NCBI RefSeq assembly: GCF_029278605.1
Contig: NZ_CP119572.1
Location: 1,302,001 to 1,366,000, forward strand
Direction: 5' to 3'
Source: Cupriavidus sp. WKF15
Lineage (GTDB): Bacteria > Pseudomonadota > Gammaproteobacteria > Burkholderiales > Burkholderiaceae
DNA length: 64,000 bases
A program made the translations under genes and the position numbers. Below are positions 27,859-37,770 of this stretch, piece after piece (within the stretch, counting starts at the first letter, position 1; each line of letters begins with the position of its first letter). Under the pieces are notes generated by a model that did no database searches, was not told the DNA's origin, and saw only the letters and a program-made list of their open reading frames with translations.

Positions 27859-30711
27859 ATGATGCAGCAGTATCAGAGCAATTCGTATCTCTTCGGCGGC
27901 AACGCCCCGTACGTTGAAGAGCTGTACGAAGCCTATCTCCAGAACCCGACTTCGGTTCCCGACAACTGGCGCGCGTATTTCGACGCGATGCAGAACGTCC
28001 CCGCTGTCGACGGTTCCAATTCGCGTGACGTCCCGCACGCTCCCATCGTCGCCTCGTTCGCCGAGCGCGCCAAAGCTGGCCCCATCAGGACCATCGTTGC
28101 CTCGGCCGATTCCGATATGGGCCGCAAGCGCGTCGCTGCCACCCAGCTGATCGCCGCCTACCGCAACATCGGTTCGCACTGGGCCGACCTGGACCCGCTC
28201 AAGCGCCAGGAGCGTCCGCCCCTGCCGGATCTGGACCCGGCTTTCTATGGCTTCTCCGAAGCTGACCTCGATATCGTCTTCAATGCCAGCAACACCTACT
28301 TTGGCAAGGAGTCGATGAGCCTGCGCGAGTTGCTGAACAACCTGCGCGAAACCTACTGCGGCACCATCGGCGCCGAATTCATGTACGTGAGCGACCAGGC
28401 GCAGAAGCGCTGGTGGCAGGAACGCCTGGAATCCACGCGTTCCAAGCCGGTCTTCACGCTCGAAAAGAAGAAGCACATCCTGGACCGCCTGACGGCGGCC
28501 GAAGGCCTGGAGCGCTTCCTCCACACCAAGTACGTTGGCCAGAAGCGCTTCTCGCTGGAAGGTGGCGAGAGCTTCATCGCCGCGATGGACGAGCTGATCC
28601 AGGAATCGGGCAGCAAGGGTGTGCAGGAAATCGTGATCGGCATGGCCCACCGCGGCCGCCTGAACGTGCTGGTCAATACGCTGGGCAAGATGCCGGCCGA
28701 CCTGTTCGCCGAATTCGAAGGCAAGCACGTCGATGACCTGCCGGCCGGCGACGTCAAGTACCACAAGGGCTTCTCGAGCGATGTCTCGACCCCGGGCGGC
28801 CCGGTTCACCTGTCGCTCGCGTTCAACCCGTCGCACCTGGAAATCGTCAACCCGGTGGTCGAAGGCTCGGCCAAGGCCCGCCAGGAACGCCGTGGCGACG
28901 TCGGCCACAAGGAAGTGCTGCCGGTGCAGGTGCACGGCGACGCCGCCTTTGCCGGCCAGGGCGTGGTGATGGAGACGCTGAACCTCGCGCAGACCCGCGG
29001 CTACGGCACGGGCGGCACGATGCACATCGTCATCAACAACCAGATCGGCTTCACCACTTCCGATCCGCGCGACGCCCGTTCGACGCTGTACTGCACGGAC
29101 GTGGTCAAGATGATCGAGGCTCCGGTGCTGCACGTAAACGGCGACGATCCCGAGGCCGTGGTGTACGCCATGCAGCTGGCCGTGGACTTCCGCATGGAGT
29201 TCAACAAGGATGTCGTGGTCGACATCATCTGCTTCCGCAAGCTGGGTCACAACGAGCAGGACACCCCGGCCGTCACGCAGCCGCTGATGTACAAGAAGAT
29301 CAGCCAGCACCCGGGCACGCGCAAGCTGTACGCCGACAAGCTGGTTGCGCAGAACCTGGTCCCGGCCGAGTTCGGTGACGAGAAGGTCAAGGAATACCGC
29401 GCCGCAATGGACGCCGGCAAGCACACTGCCGACCCGGTCCTGTCGAACTTCAAGAACAAGTTCGCCGTGGACTGGATGCCGTTCCTGAACCGCAAGTGGA
29501 CCGACGCCGCCGACACCGCCGTGCCGGTGACCGAACTGAAGCGCCTGGCCGAACGCATCACCACCACGCCCGAGACGCTGAAGCTGCACCCGCTGGTGGA
29601 GAAGGTCGTCAAGGACCGCGCCAACATGGGTCGCGGCGAGCAGCCGCTGGACTGGGGCATGGGTGAGCACCTGGCCTTCGCTTCGCTGGTGTCGTCGGGC
29701 TATCCGGTGCGTATCACCGGCCAGGATGCCGGCCGCGGCACCTTCACCCATCGTCACGCCGTGCTGCATGACCAGGCCCGTGAGCGCTGGGATGCCGGCT
29801 CGTATGTGCCGCTGCAGAACGTGTCGGAAAACCAGGCACCGTTCACGGTGATCGACTCGGTGCTGTCGGAAGAAGCCGTGCTCGGCTTCGAATATGGCTA
29901 CTCGGCCGCCGAGCCGAACGCGATGGTGATCTGGGAAGCCCAGTTCGGCGACTTCGTCAACGGCGCCCAGGTGGTGATCGACCAGTTCATCTCGTCGGGT
30001 GAAGTGAAGTGGGGCCGCGCCTCGGGTCTGACCCTGATGCTGCCGCACGGCTACGAAGGCCAGGGTCCGGAGCACAGCTCGGCGCGTATCGAGCGTTTCC
30101 TGCAGCTTTGCGCGGACCACAACATGCAGGTCTGCCAGCCGACCACGCCGGCCCAGATCTTCCACTTGCTGCGCCGCCAGATGATCCGTCTGTTCCGCAA
30201 GCCGCTGGTGATCATGACGCCGAAGTCGCTGCTGCGTAACAAGGACGCCGTCTCGCCGCTGTCGGATCTGGCCAAGGGCCACTTCGAGACCGTGATCGCG
30301 GACCAGGAAGAACTGAACGCCAGCAAGGTCAAGCGCGTGATCATGTGCTCGGGCAAGGTCTACTACGACCTGGTCAACACGCGCAAGGAACGTGAGGCGA
30401 ATGACGCTGCCATCATCCGTCTGGAACAGCTGTATCCGTTCCCGCACAAGGCAGTGGCTGCAGAGCTCAAGAAGTACCCGAACGCCACCGAAATCGTGTG
30501 GTGCCAGGACGAGCCGCAGAACCAGGGTGCCTGGTTCTTCGTGCAGCACTACATCATGGAAAACATGACGGAAGGCCAGAAGCTCGGTTATGCCGGTCGC
30601 CCCGCATCCGCTTCGCCGGCGGTGGGCTACTACGCAAAGCACAACGAGCAACAGAAGGCGCTGCTGGACGCAGCTTTCGCCAAGCTCAAGGGCTTTGTCC
30701 TAACCAAGTAA
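27859..30711 (+). CDS. sucA: 2-oxoglutarate dehydrogenase E1 component
   Basis: A 950-residue thiamine-diphosphate enzyme that decarboxylates 2-oxoglutarate in the TCA cycle and passes the succinyl group to E2. The N-terminal [24 protein letters not shown] segment binds E2/E3 in homologues. [17 protein letters not shown] and the ThDP-binding [17 protein letters not shown]...INNQIGFTT motifs follow, then [22 protein letters not shown] in the pyrimidine-binding half. First gene of sucA-odhB-lpdA. Confidence 0.98.
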   Translation: [950 protein letters not shown]

Positions 30712-30798
30712 TTGTGGCAGCACGGCGGCGCTCGCAGGTGACCGCCGTGTTCTTTTCTGCCTGAAGAACAAAACGCATACATCGAGGAATTCACAACC

Positions 30799-32043
30799 AT
30801 GGCTATTGTTGACGTCAAGGTTCCGCAACTGTCCGAATCGGTCGCCGAAGCGACCATGCTGAACTGGAAGAAGAAGCCTGGCGAAGCTGTCGCCCAGGAC
30901 GAGATCCTGATCGAGATCGAGACCGACAAGGTCGTGCTGGAAGTGCCGGCCCCGTCCGCCGGCGTGCTGTCGCAGATCGTCAAGAACGATGGCGACACCG
31001 TCGTGGCCGATGAGATCATCGCCAAGATCGATACCGAAGCCACCGCTGGCGCCGCTGCCCCCGCAGCCGCCGCACCGGCACCGGCCGCTGCTGCCCCGGC
31101 ACCTGCCGCCGCGGCCGCTGCTCCTGCCGCCGGCGCCGTTGCCATGCCTTCGGCTGCCAAGCTGATGGCTGAAGCCGGCCTGTCGGCTGGCCAGGTTGCC
31201 GGCACCGGCAAGGATGGCCGTATCACCAAGGGCGACGTGCTCGGCGCCTCGGCTCCCGCCGCCAAGGCTGCTCCGGCTCCTGCCGCTGCCAAGCCGGCCC
31301 TGCAGCAAGTCGCTGCCAACGTGGACTTTGCCGCCCTTGGCGACCGCCCGGAAGAGCGCGTGCCGATGAGCCGCCTGCGCGCCCGTATCGCCGAGCGCCT
31401 GCTGCAGTCGCAAGCCACCAACGCCATCCTCACCACCTTCAATGAAGTGAACATGAAGCCGGTGATGGACCTGCGCAACAAGTACAAGGACCGCTTCGAG
31501 AAGGAACACGGCGTGAAGCTGGGCTTCATGTCGTTCTTCGTCAAGGCAGCAGTCCATGCGCTGAAGAAGTTCCCGCTGATCAACGCCTCGATCGACGGTA
31601 ACGACATCGTCTACCACGGCTACTTCGACATCGGTATCGCCGTCGGTTCGCCGCGTGGCCTGGTCGTGCCGATCCTGCGCAATGCCGACCAGATGAGCCT
31701 GGCCGACATCGAGAAGAAGATCGCCGAGTTCGGCGTCAAGGCACGTGACGGCAAGCTGTCGCTGGAAGAGCTGACCGGCGGTACCTTCTCGATCTCCAAC
31801 GGCGGCGTGTTCGGCTCGATGCTGTCGACCCCGATCATCAACCCGCCGCAATCGGCCATCCTGGGCGTGCACGCGACCAAGGACCGCCCGGTGGTGGAAG
31901 ACGGCCAGATCGTGATCCGCCCGATGAACTACCTGGCCATGTCCTACGACCACCGCATCATCGACGGCCGCGAAGCCGTGCTGGGCCTGGTCGCGATGAA
32001 GGACGCGCTGGAAGACCCGTCGCGCCTGCTGCTGGACCTGTAA
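30799..32043 (+). CDS. odhB: 2-oxoglutarate dehydrogenase E2 component (dihydrolipoyl succinyltransferase)
   Basis: A 414-residue E2 core. The lipoyl domain (residues 1-75) has the modified Lys in [12 protein letters not shown] near 43. An Ala/Pro linker follows (about 78-115), then a peripheral subunit-binding domain ([30 protein letters not shown]) and the catalytic domain ending with [16 protein letters not shown], which contains the catalytic His and Asp. A GC-rich hairpin (32054-32076) without a T-run separates it from lpdA. Confidence 0.97.
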   Translation: MAIVDVKVPQLSESVAEATMLNWKKKPGEAVAQDEILIEIETDKVVLEVPAPSAGVLSQIVKNDGDTVVADEIIAKIDTEATAGAAAPAAAAPAPAAAAPAPAAAAAAPAAGAVAMPSAAKLMAEAGLSAGQVAGTGKDGRITKGDVLGASAPAAKAAPAPAAAKPALQQVAANVDFAALGDRPEERVPMSRLRARIAERLLQSQATNAILTTFNEVNMKPVMDLRNKYKDRFEKEHGVKLGFMSFFVKAAVHALKKFPLINASIDGNDIVYHGYFDIGIAVGSPRGLVVPILRNADQMSLADIEKKIAEFGVKARDGKLSLEELTGGTFSISNGGVFGSMLSTPIINPPQSAILGVHATKDRPVVEDGQIVIRPMNYLAMSYDHRIIDGREAVLGLVAMKDALEDPSRLLLDL

Positions 32044-32053
32044 GAAACGGTCC

Positions 32054-32076
32054 CCCCGCGCGCCTGCCGCGCGGGG
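32054..32076 (+). promoter_or_regulatory. GC-rich hairpin between odhB and lpdA
   Basis: CCCCGCGCG (32054-32062) pairs with CGCGCGGGG (32068-32076) around a five-base loop. No T-run follows, so it is more likely an mRNA processing or stability element than a terminator. Confidence 0.6.
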
Positions 32077-32141
32077 TGCGCTCCCCAGTGTTGACGGTGC
32101 GCACGGCACATGCTGCCGATGGCGCCCACAAAGGAATTTCC

Positions 32142-33566
32142 ATGAGCAAACAATTCGACGTGCTGGTGATCGGTGCCGGCCCCGGCGGCTATATCGCCGC
32201 GATCCGAGCCGGTCAGCTTGGCCTGAACGTGGCCTGCTGCGAAGGCAACGCCTACGACGATCCCAAGAACGAACCGCGCCTGGGCGGCACCTGCCTGAAC
32301 GTGGGTTGCATTCCCTCGAAGGCGCTGCTGGCTTCCTCGGAAGAATTCGAGAACGCCCAGCATCACCTGGCCGACCACGGCATCACCGTGGGCGACGTCA
32401 AGGTCGACGTGTCCAAGATGCTCAAGCGCAAGGACGACATCGTCGGCAAGATGACCAAGGGCATCGAGTTCCTGTTCCGCAAGAACAAGGTGACGCTGCT
32501 CAAGGGCTACGGCAAGTTCGTCGGCAAGACCGCTGAGGGCTTCCAGGTCGAGATCGCCGGTGAAGTCGTGACTGCCAAGCAGGTCATCATCGCCACCGGT
32601 TCCAAGGCTCGCCACCTGCCGGGCATCAAGGTCGACAACGACCTGGTCAGCGATAACGAGGGCGCGCTCAAGTTCCCCGCAGTGCCGAAGAAGCTGGGTG
32701 TGATCGGCGCCGGCGTGATCGGCCTGGAGCTGGGTTCGGTGTGGCGCCGCCTGGGTTCGGACGTGACCGTGCTGGAAGCGCTGCCCGCCTTCCTGGGCGC
32801 CGCCGACGAAGGCGTGGCCAAGGAAGCCCAGAAGCAACTGACCAAGCAGGGCCTGAAGTTCAGCCTCGGCGTGAACGTGAACGAAGTGACGACCGGCAAG
32901 AATGGCGTCACCGTCAAGTACACCGACAAGGATGGCGCCGCGCAGACGCTGGAAGTCGATCGCCTGATCGTGTCGGTCGGCCGCGTGCCCAACACCGACA
33001 ACCTGGGCCTGGACGCTGTCGGCCTGGCGGTCGATCAGCGCGGTTTCATCGAAGTGGACGAGCACTGTGCCACCAAGGTGCCGGGGCTGTGGGCCATCGG
33101 CGACGTGGTGCGCGGCCCGATGCTGGCGCACAAGGCTGAGGACGAAGGCGTGGCCGTGGCCGAGCGCATCGTCGGCCAGAAGCCGCACATCGACTACAAC
33201 TGCGTGCCGTGGGTAATCTACACCTTCCCGGAAATCGCATGGGTCGGCAAGACCGAAGCCCAGCTCAAGGCCGAAGGCCGCGAGTACAAGGCGGGCCAGT
33301 TCCCGTTCATTGCCAACGGCCGTGCACTGGGCATGGGCCACTCGGACGGCTTCGTCAAGATGCTGGCCGACGCCAAGACCGACGAGATCCTGGGCGTGCA
33401 CATCGTTGCAGCCAACGCGTCGGACCTGATTGCCGAAGCCGTTGTGGCGATGGAATTCAAGGCCGCGAGCGAAGACATCGGCCGCGTCTGCCATCCGCAC
33501 CCGTCGATGTCGGAAGTCATGCGCGAAGCCGCGCTGGCCGTCGACAAGCGACAGCTCAATATGTAA
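32142..33566 (+). CDS. lpdA: Dihydrolipoyl dehydrogenase (E3)
   Basis: A 474-residue FAD enzyme that re-oxidises the E2 lipoyl arm with NAD. It has the FAD-binding LVIGAGPGGYIAAIRAGQLG, the redox disulfide in GGTCLNVGCIPSKALL, the NAD-binding VIGAGVIGLELGSVW and the C-terminal His-Glu active site in CHPHPSMSEVMREA. The ATG at 32142 is preceded by AAAGGAA; an upstream frame start at 32076 lies inside the odhB-lpdA hairpin. It closes the E1-E2-E3 operon before a strong terminator. Confidence 0.97.
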   Translation: MSKQFDVLVIGAGPGGYIAAIRAGQLGLNVACCEGNAYDDPKNEPRLGGTCLNVGCIPSKALLASSEEFENAQHHLADHGITVGDVKVDVSKMLKRKDDIVGKMTKGIEFLFRKNKVTLLKGYGKFVGKTAEGFQVEIAGEVVTAKQVIIATGSKARHLPGIKVDNDLVSDNEGALKFPAVPKKLGVIGAGVIGLELGSVWRRLGSDVTVLEALPAFLGAADEGVAKEAQKQLTKQGLKFSLGVNVNEVTTGKNGVTVKYTDKDGAAQTLEVDRLIVSVGRVPNTDNLGLDAVGLAVDQRGFIEVDEHCATKVPGLWAIGDVVRGPMLAHKAEDEGVAVAERIVGQKPHIDYNCVPWVIYTFPEIAWVGKTEAQLKAEGREYKAGQFPFIANGRALGMGHSDGFVKMLADAKTDEILGVHIVAANASDLIAEAVVAMEFKAASEDIGRVCHPHPSMSEVMREAALAVDKRQLNM

Positions 33567-33593
33567 GGCAACTGCCCGCATTTGCCTGAGCAC

Positions 33594-33623
33594 CGGCGCG
33601 CCGCAACAGCGGCGCGCCGTTTT
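33594..33623 (+). terminator. Rho-independent terminator after lpdA
   Basis: CGGCGCGCCG (33594-33603) pairs with an identical self-complementary arm (33610-33619) around CAACAG and is followed by TTTT. Confidence 0.85.
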
Positions 33624-33716
33624 CACTTGCGAACCATGCCGGATCGAGACGACCGGGCATGGCCGAGGAGGGTGCGGCCGCACTTTCCGCGCGCAGTCCA
33701 GAACGAAACAGCCAGC

Positions 33717-34814
33717 ATGAACGTCAGCGAGTACTACGAGAAGGAACTGAAGGAACGCGGCTACCATTCCGACGAGGCGCAACTGCGCGCCGTGGCCCGC
33801 CTGCAGCAGTGCTATGACGAATGGGTGGCCTACAAGAGCCGCCGCAGCAGTGCCATCCGCAAGCTGCTGGTGCGCCCGGAAGTGCCCAAGGGCGTGTATA
33901 TGTGGGGCGGGGTGGGGCGCGGGAAGTCCTTCCTGATGGACAGCTTCTATACCTGCGTCCCGGTAGTGCGAAAGACGCGCCTGCATTTCCACGAATTCAT
34001 GCGCGAAGTGCATCGCCAACTGGAAGAGCTGCGCGGCCGGCCCGACCCGCTGGACGAACTGGCCAAGCGGATTGCGAGGCGCTACCGCCTGATCTGCTTC
34101 GATGAATTCCATGTCAATGACGTCGCCGATGCGATGATGCTGCACCGGCTGCTGCAACAGTTGTTCGAGAACGGCGTGCAGTTCGTCATGACGTCCAATT
34201 ACCGGCCCGACCTGCTTTACCCGGACGGGTTGCACCGCGACCGTGTGCTGCCGGCCATCGCGTTGCTCCAGCAGAAGCTCGACGTGCTCAATGTCGATGC
34301 CGGGATCGACTATCGCAAGCGCGCTTTGGAACAGGTGGAGGCCTATCACACGCCGCTCGATGCCAAGGCGAATTCGGCGCTCCGCGATGCCTTTACCGCC
34401 ATCGCTGGCGTGGCGGACGAGTCGCCGCTGCTGCATATCGAGCATCGCGAGTTGCGCGCGCTGCGCAAGGCCAATGGCGTGGTCTGGTTCGACTTTGCCA
34501 CGCTGTGCGGCGGCCCGCGCTCGCAGAATGACTACCTGGAGCTGGCCTCCCAGTTCCATACGGTGATTTTGTCGGATGTTCCACGTATGACGCCGAGGAT
34601 GTCTTCGGAAGCACGTCGTTTCACGTGGCTGATCGATGTGTTCTACGACCACAAGGTCAAGCTGCTGATGTCGGCCGAAGTCCCGGCGGATGAGCTTTAC
34701 GTCGAGGGCCAGATGGCCAATGAATTTCATCGAACGGTGTCGCGCATTATCGAGATGCAGTCACGGGAGTATCTGGAAGCCGAGCGCCGGACCATGGACA
34801 CCTCGCTGACCTGA
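33717..34814 (+). CDS. zapE: Cell division protein ZapE (AFG1-like ATPase)
   Basis: A 365-residue AAA+ ATPase of the AFG1/ZapE family. The start MNVSEYYEKELKERGYHSDEAQ is typical. Walker A is GGVGRGKSFLMDSFY near residue 63-77, LHFHEFMREVH follows, Walker B is LICFDEFHVNDVADA near 124, and arginine-finger-like residues lie in VMTSNYRPDLLYPDG. ZapE modulates FtsZ rings in E. coli; the mitochondrial homologue handles respiratory proteins. Its placement between the 2-oxoglutarate dehydrogenase and cbb3 oxidase genes is noted without a firm functional link. Confidence 0.92.
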   Translation: MNVSEYYEKELKERGYHSDEAQLRAVARLQQCYDEWVAYKSRRSSAIRKLLVRPEVPKGVYMWGGVGRGKSFLMDSFYTCVPVVRKTRLHFHEFMREVHRQLEELRGRPDPLDELAKRIARRYRLICFDEFHVNDVADAMMLHRLLQQLFENGVQFVMTSNYRPDLLYPDGLHRDRVLPAIALLQQKLDVLNVDAGIDYRKRALEQVEAYHTPLDAKANSALRDAFTAIAGVADESPLLHIEHRELRALRKANGVVWFDFATLCGGPRSQNDYLELASQFHTVILSDVPRMTPRMSSEARRFTWLIDVFYDHKVKLLMSAEVPADELYVEGQMANEFHRTVSRIIEMQSREYLEAERRTMDTSLT

Positions 34815-34853
34815 GCGTTGCGCGCCGGGTCTGGTCAGCCAGCCCGGCCGCTC

Positions 34854-34867
34854 TTGACTTAAATCAA
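34854..34867 (+). promoter_or_regulatory. FNR box upstream of ccoI
   Basis: TTGACTTAAATCAA matches the FNR consensus TTGAT-N4-ATCAA at nine of ten positions. A -10-like TACCCT (34890-34895) sits at the class II activation distance (site centred near -41.5), about 24 bp before the ATG. Confidence 0.8.
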
Positions 34868-34918
34868 GGCCGATATGGAGATCGGCATATACCCTCCAAC
34901 GGGTAAAAAAAGATCTCC

Positions 34919-37483
34919 ATGTCCGCCCCGAACGCCAGTCTTCTTGCCGACGCCCCGTCGTCCGCATTCCAGCAAGCCCCCGCCAGTCGCTCTGCGCCTG
35001 TGATGGCGCAGCATGCCGCGCAGCCGGCATGTTTCCATTGCGGCCAACCCGTGATTGCAGGCCAGGAAATGTCCGAGGACTTGGACGGCCAGCGGCGCGT
35101 GTTCTGCTGTGGCGGTTGTCAGTCGTTGGCACGCACGCTGCACTCCGCCGGCTTTGCCCATCTCTATGGCGACGAAGCGCGCTTTGCCCGGCCCATCGAC
35201 GATGCCGCAAGGCGGGAATCGGAGCCCGTATGGGCCGCCTACGACACGCCGGAGTTGCGCAGCCAGTTCGTGCGGCCGCTCGATGGCGGTCGCGCCGAGA
35301 TCACGCTGGCCCCTGAGAATATCCGCTGTGCGGCGTGTGCGTGGCTGATCGAGCAGCATCTGGGACGCCTGCCCGGTGTCGAATCCACGATTGCGAATGT
35401 GGCGACACGCCGCGTTGTCGTGCGCTGGCGCGAGGCGGATCAGGCAGTTTCCGGCTTGCTCGCCGCGCTTGCCGATATCGGTTACGTAGCCTGGCCATTC
35501 GAAGTTTCCCGCAGCGACCAGGCCGACCGCCGCGCCCGGCGAAGCTTGCTGATGCGCATGGCCGTGGCCATGCTCGGCATGATGCAGGTGATGATGTACG
35601 CATGGCCCATCTACTCCCATGAGGCCACCATCGACCCCGGCCAGCTTCAGTTGATGCGCTGGGCCAGCCTGGCGCTGACGCTGCCAGTCGTTTTCTATTC
35701 CGCTTCGCCAATTTTCTCCGGTGCCTGGCGTAGCCTGCGCCAGCGGCACATGGGCATGGATGTGCCCGTCGCGCTTGGTGTTGCTGCCGGGTTTGCCGCC
35801 AGTGCGGTGGCGACGGTACGGGGAGTGGGGGAGGTTTACTTCGATTCGGTGACGATGTTTGTCGCCTTCCTGCTGGCAGCCCGCTATCTCGAGTTGCGTG
35901 TGCGGCAGGCGTCGCGCAGCGGCGCAGAAATGCTGGCGCGACAGTTGCCGGCCACGTGTGAGCGGCTTGGCGCGGACGGCTCGGCCGCGGAGCGCGTACC
36001 GGTTGCGCGCTTGCGGCAGGGCGACCGTATCCGTGTCAGGGCAGGCGAGATTATCCCGGCCGATGGCACCATCGTTTCGGGTGCCAGTGAACTTGACGAA
36101 TCCATGCTGACCGGCGAGAGCCGGCCCGTGCACCGCACCGTGGGCGACGCTGCGCTGGCCGGCTGCTACAACACGGCCAGCCCGCTGGAAATCTCGGTTG
36201 ACCGCGTCGGCGCGGGCACTCGCCTGGCCGAAATCGTGGCCGTGCTGGACCGCGCACTGGCGGAAAAGCCGCGGCTTGCGGCCCTGGCCGATCGTGTTGC
36301 CGGCTGGTTCGTCGCGACGCTGCTGGCGCTGGCGGCATTGACCGGCATCGTATGGGCGCTCTGGATCGATCCTTCGCGAGCCTTGCTGGTCACTGTCGCG
36401 GTGCTTGTCGTCAGCTGTCCGTGCGCGCTTTCGCTGGCCACGCCGGCGGCGTTGGCAGCGGCTGGCGCGGCGTTGTCCCGGCGCGGCCTGCTGCTAACCC
36501 GGTCGCACGCGTTGGAGACGCTCGCGCGCGTGACAGATGTCGTACTGGACAAGACCGGCACCCTCACAGAGGGGTGTTTTGTCCTAACAGGGCAGCAAAT
36601 GCTCGGGGTGGCGCCTGCCGACTATTGCCTGGCACTGGCGGCGGCCCTGGAAGCGGACAGCGAGCATCCGATTGGACGGGCCTTTGTCGGCGCGGCTGCA
36701 GAGGCAGGCATCGATGGCGGTCTGCTGTCCGTGGCCGCCGTGGCCAATGTGCCGGGACAGGGCGTTCAGGCGGAAATTGACGGCAAGCGTTACCGCCTGG
36801 GGCGTGCCGCCTTTGTGGCTGAGATCGGCAGGTCAAACGTCACGGCGGCGATGCGGGAAGCGGACGCCGCACGGATTCCTGGCGCGACGCAAGTATGGCT
36901 TGGCGCGGAAGACGGCATGCTGGCCATGTTCGATCTGTCCGACCGGGCACGAGAATCGACTCCGCAACTGCTTGAAGCGCTGCGCCGATATGGCGCGCGT
37001 TGCCATCTGGTCAGCGGCGACAGCGTCGCGACGGTGCAGTGGTGGGCTTCGCACTTCGGCATGGAGTGCGCCCGCGGCGCGGTATCCCCCGAAGGCAAGC
37101 GTGAGTATGTCGCGCGGCTCCAGCGCGAGGGCGCCGTGGTGCTGGCTGTGGGCGACGGCATTAACGACGCGCCCGTGCTGGCACAAGCGCAAGTGTCCAT
37201 CGCCATCGGCAGTGGCGCGCCGCTCGCGCAGGCAGGGGCTGACGCCGTCCTGACGCACGGAAATGTGGCCGAAATCGCCCGGGCGATCGAGCTGGCACGG
37301 CAGACCCGCCGCGTAGTGCGGCAGAACCTTGGCTGGGCCTTCTTCTACAACGTGCTTGCCATCCCGCTGGCGGCCTCGGGTTTTGTCACGGCATGGATGG
37401 CCGGAATTGGCATGTCGGTATCGTCGCTGCTGGTGGTGGCCAATGCCTGGCGCCTGCTGCGCGCGGGCAGAAAAGGAGTCTAG
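34919..37483 (+). CDS. ccoI: Copper-translocating P-type ATPase for cbb3 oxidase assembly
   Basis: An 854-residue CcoI/FixI-type P1B ATPase that exports copper for CuB loading of the cbb3 oxidase. The N-terminal Cys-rich region (CFHCGQPV, then CCGGC, as in CcoI/FixI) leads to a heavy-metal domain with IRCAACAWLIEQHLG. Eight membrane segments carry the ion-binding SCPCALSLATP motif. The TGES actuator, DKTGTLTEG phosphorylation site near residue 545, and VGDGINDAPVL hinge are present. The start at 34919 lies just after the FNR-dependent promoter. ccoS follows 2 bp downstream. Confidence 0.94.
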   Translation: MSAPNASLLADAPSSAFQQAPASRSAPVMAQHAAQPACFHCGQPVIAGQEMSEDLDGQRRVFCCGGCQSLARTLHSAGFAHLYGDEARFARPIDDAARRESEPVWAAYDTPELRSQFVRPLDGGRAEITLAPENIRCAACAWLIEQHLGRLPGVESTIANVATRRVVVRWREADQAVSGLLAALADIGYVAWPFEVSRSDQADRRARRSLLMRMAVAMLGMMQVMMYAWPIYSHEATIDPGQLQLMRWASLALTLPVVFYSASPIFSGAWRSLRQRHMGMDVPVALGVAAGFAASAVATVRGVGEVYFDSVTMFVAFLLAARYLELRVRQASRSGAEMLARQLPATCERLGADGSAAERVPVARLRQGDRIRVRAGEIIPADGTIVSGASELDESMLTGESRPVHRTVGDAALAGCYNTASPLEISVDRVGAGTRLAEIVAVLDRALAEKPRLAALADRVAGWFVATLLALAALTGIVWALWIDPSRALLVTVAVLVVSCPCALSLATPAALAAAGAALSRRGLLLTRSHALETLARVTDVVLDKTGTLTEGCFVLTGQQMLGVAPADYCLALAAALEADSEHPIGRAFVGAAAEAGIDGGLLSVAAVANVPGQGVQAEIDGKRYRLGRAAFVAEIGRSNVTAAMREADAARIPGATQVWLGAEDGMLAMFDLSDRARESTPQLLEALRRYGARCHLVSGDSVATVQWWASHFGMECARGAVSPEGKREYVARLQREGAVVLAVGDGINDAPVLAQAQVSIAIGSGAPLAQAGADAVLTHGNVAEIARAIELARQTRRVVRQNLGWAFFYNVLAIPLAASGFVTAWMAGIGMSVSSLLVVANAWRLLRAGRKGV

Positions 37484-37485
37484 GA

Positions 37486-37632
37486 ATGGAAACACTGTAC
37501 CTGCTGGTGCCCATGAGCCTGGTTCTTGTCGTTGTCATCGCCGGTGCCCTCTGGTGGGCCCTGCACGCCGGCCAGTACGACGATCTCGACAGGCCCGGGG
37601 AAGCCATTCTGCTGGACAACGACAAGCCCTGA
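37486..37632 (+). CDS. ccoS: cbb3 oxidase maturation protein CcoS
   Basis: A 48-residue protein with one membrane helix (METLYLLVPMSLVLVVVIAG) and the conserved tail GQYDDLDRPGEAILLD typical of CcoS/FixS. It is needed for cofactor loading of cbb3 oxidase in other bacteria. The ATG at 37486 follows a GGAG and lies 2 bp after the ccoI stop, so the two genes form one transcript. Confidence 0.93.
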   Translation: METLYLLVPMSLVLVVVIAGALWWALHAGQYDDLDRPGEAILLDNDKP

Positions 37633-37687
37633 AAGGGCGCCGCCGACTTGCCGTGCCGAGATAGGTTCAAGGGGGCACCTGTGCAAC

Positions 37688-37729
37688 TTGATAAAGATCA
37701 ACGCGGCAAGAGCGCTGGTTACATACAGT
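37688..37729 (+). promoter_or_regulatory. FNR-dependent promoter of ccoNOQP
   Basis: TTGATAAAGATCAA (37688-37701) is a perfect FNR site. TACAGT (37724-37729) sits at the -10 position expected if the site is centred at -41.5, with transcription starting near 37736 and ccoN at 37771. This is a class II arrangement. Confidence 0.85.
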
Positions 37730-37770
37730 CACAACGTCAATCGGTTTATCTTTCTTATGTGGGGGTCTGA

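Noticed and set aside
27790..30651. A 953-codon minus-strand frame opposite sucA
   Set aside because: Same pattern of antisense shadow; sucA on the plus strand is certain.
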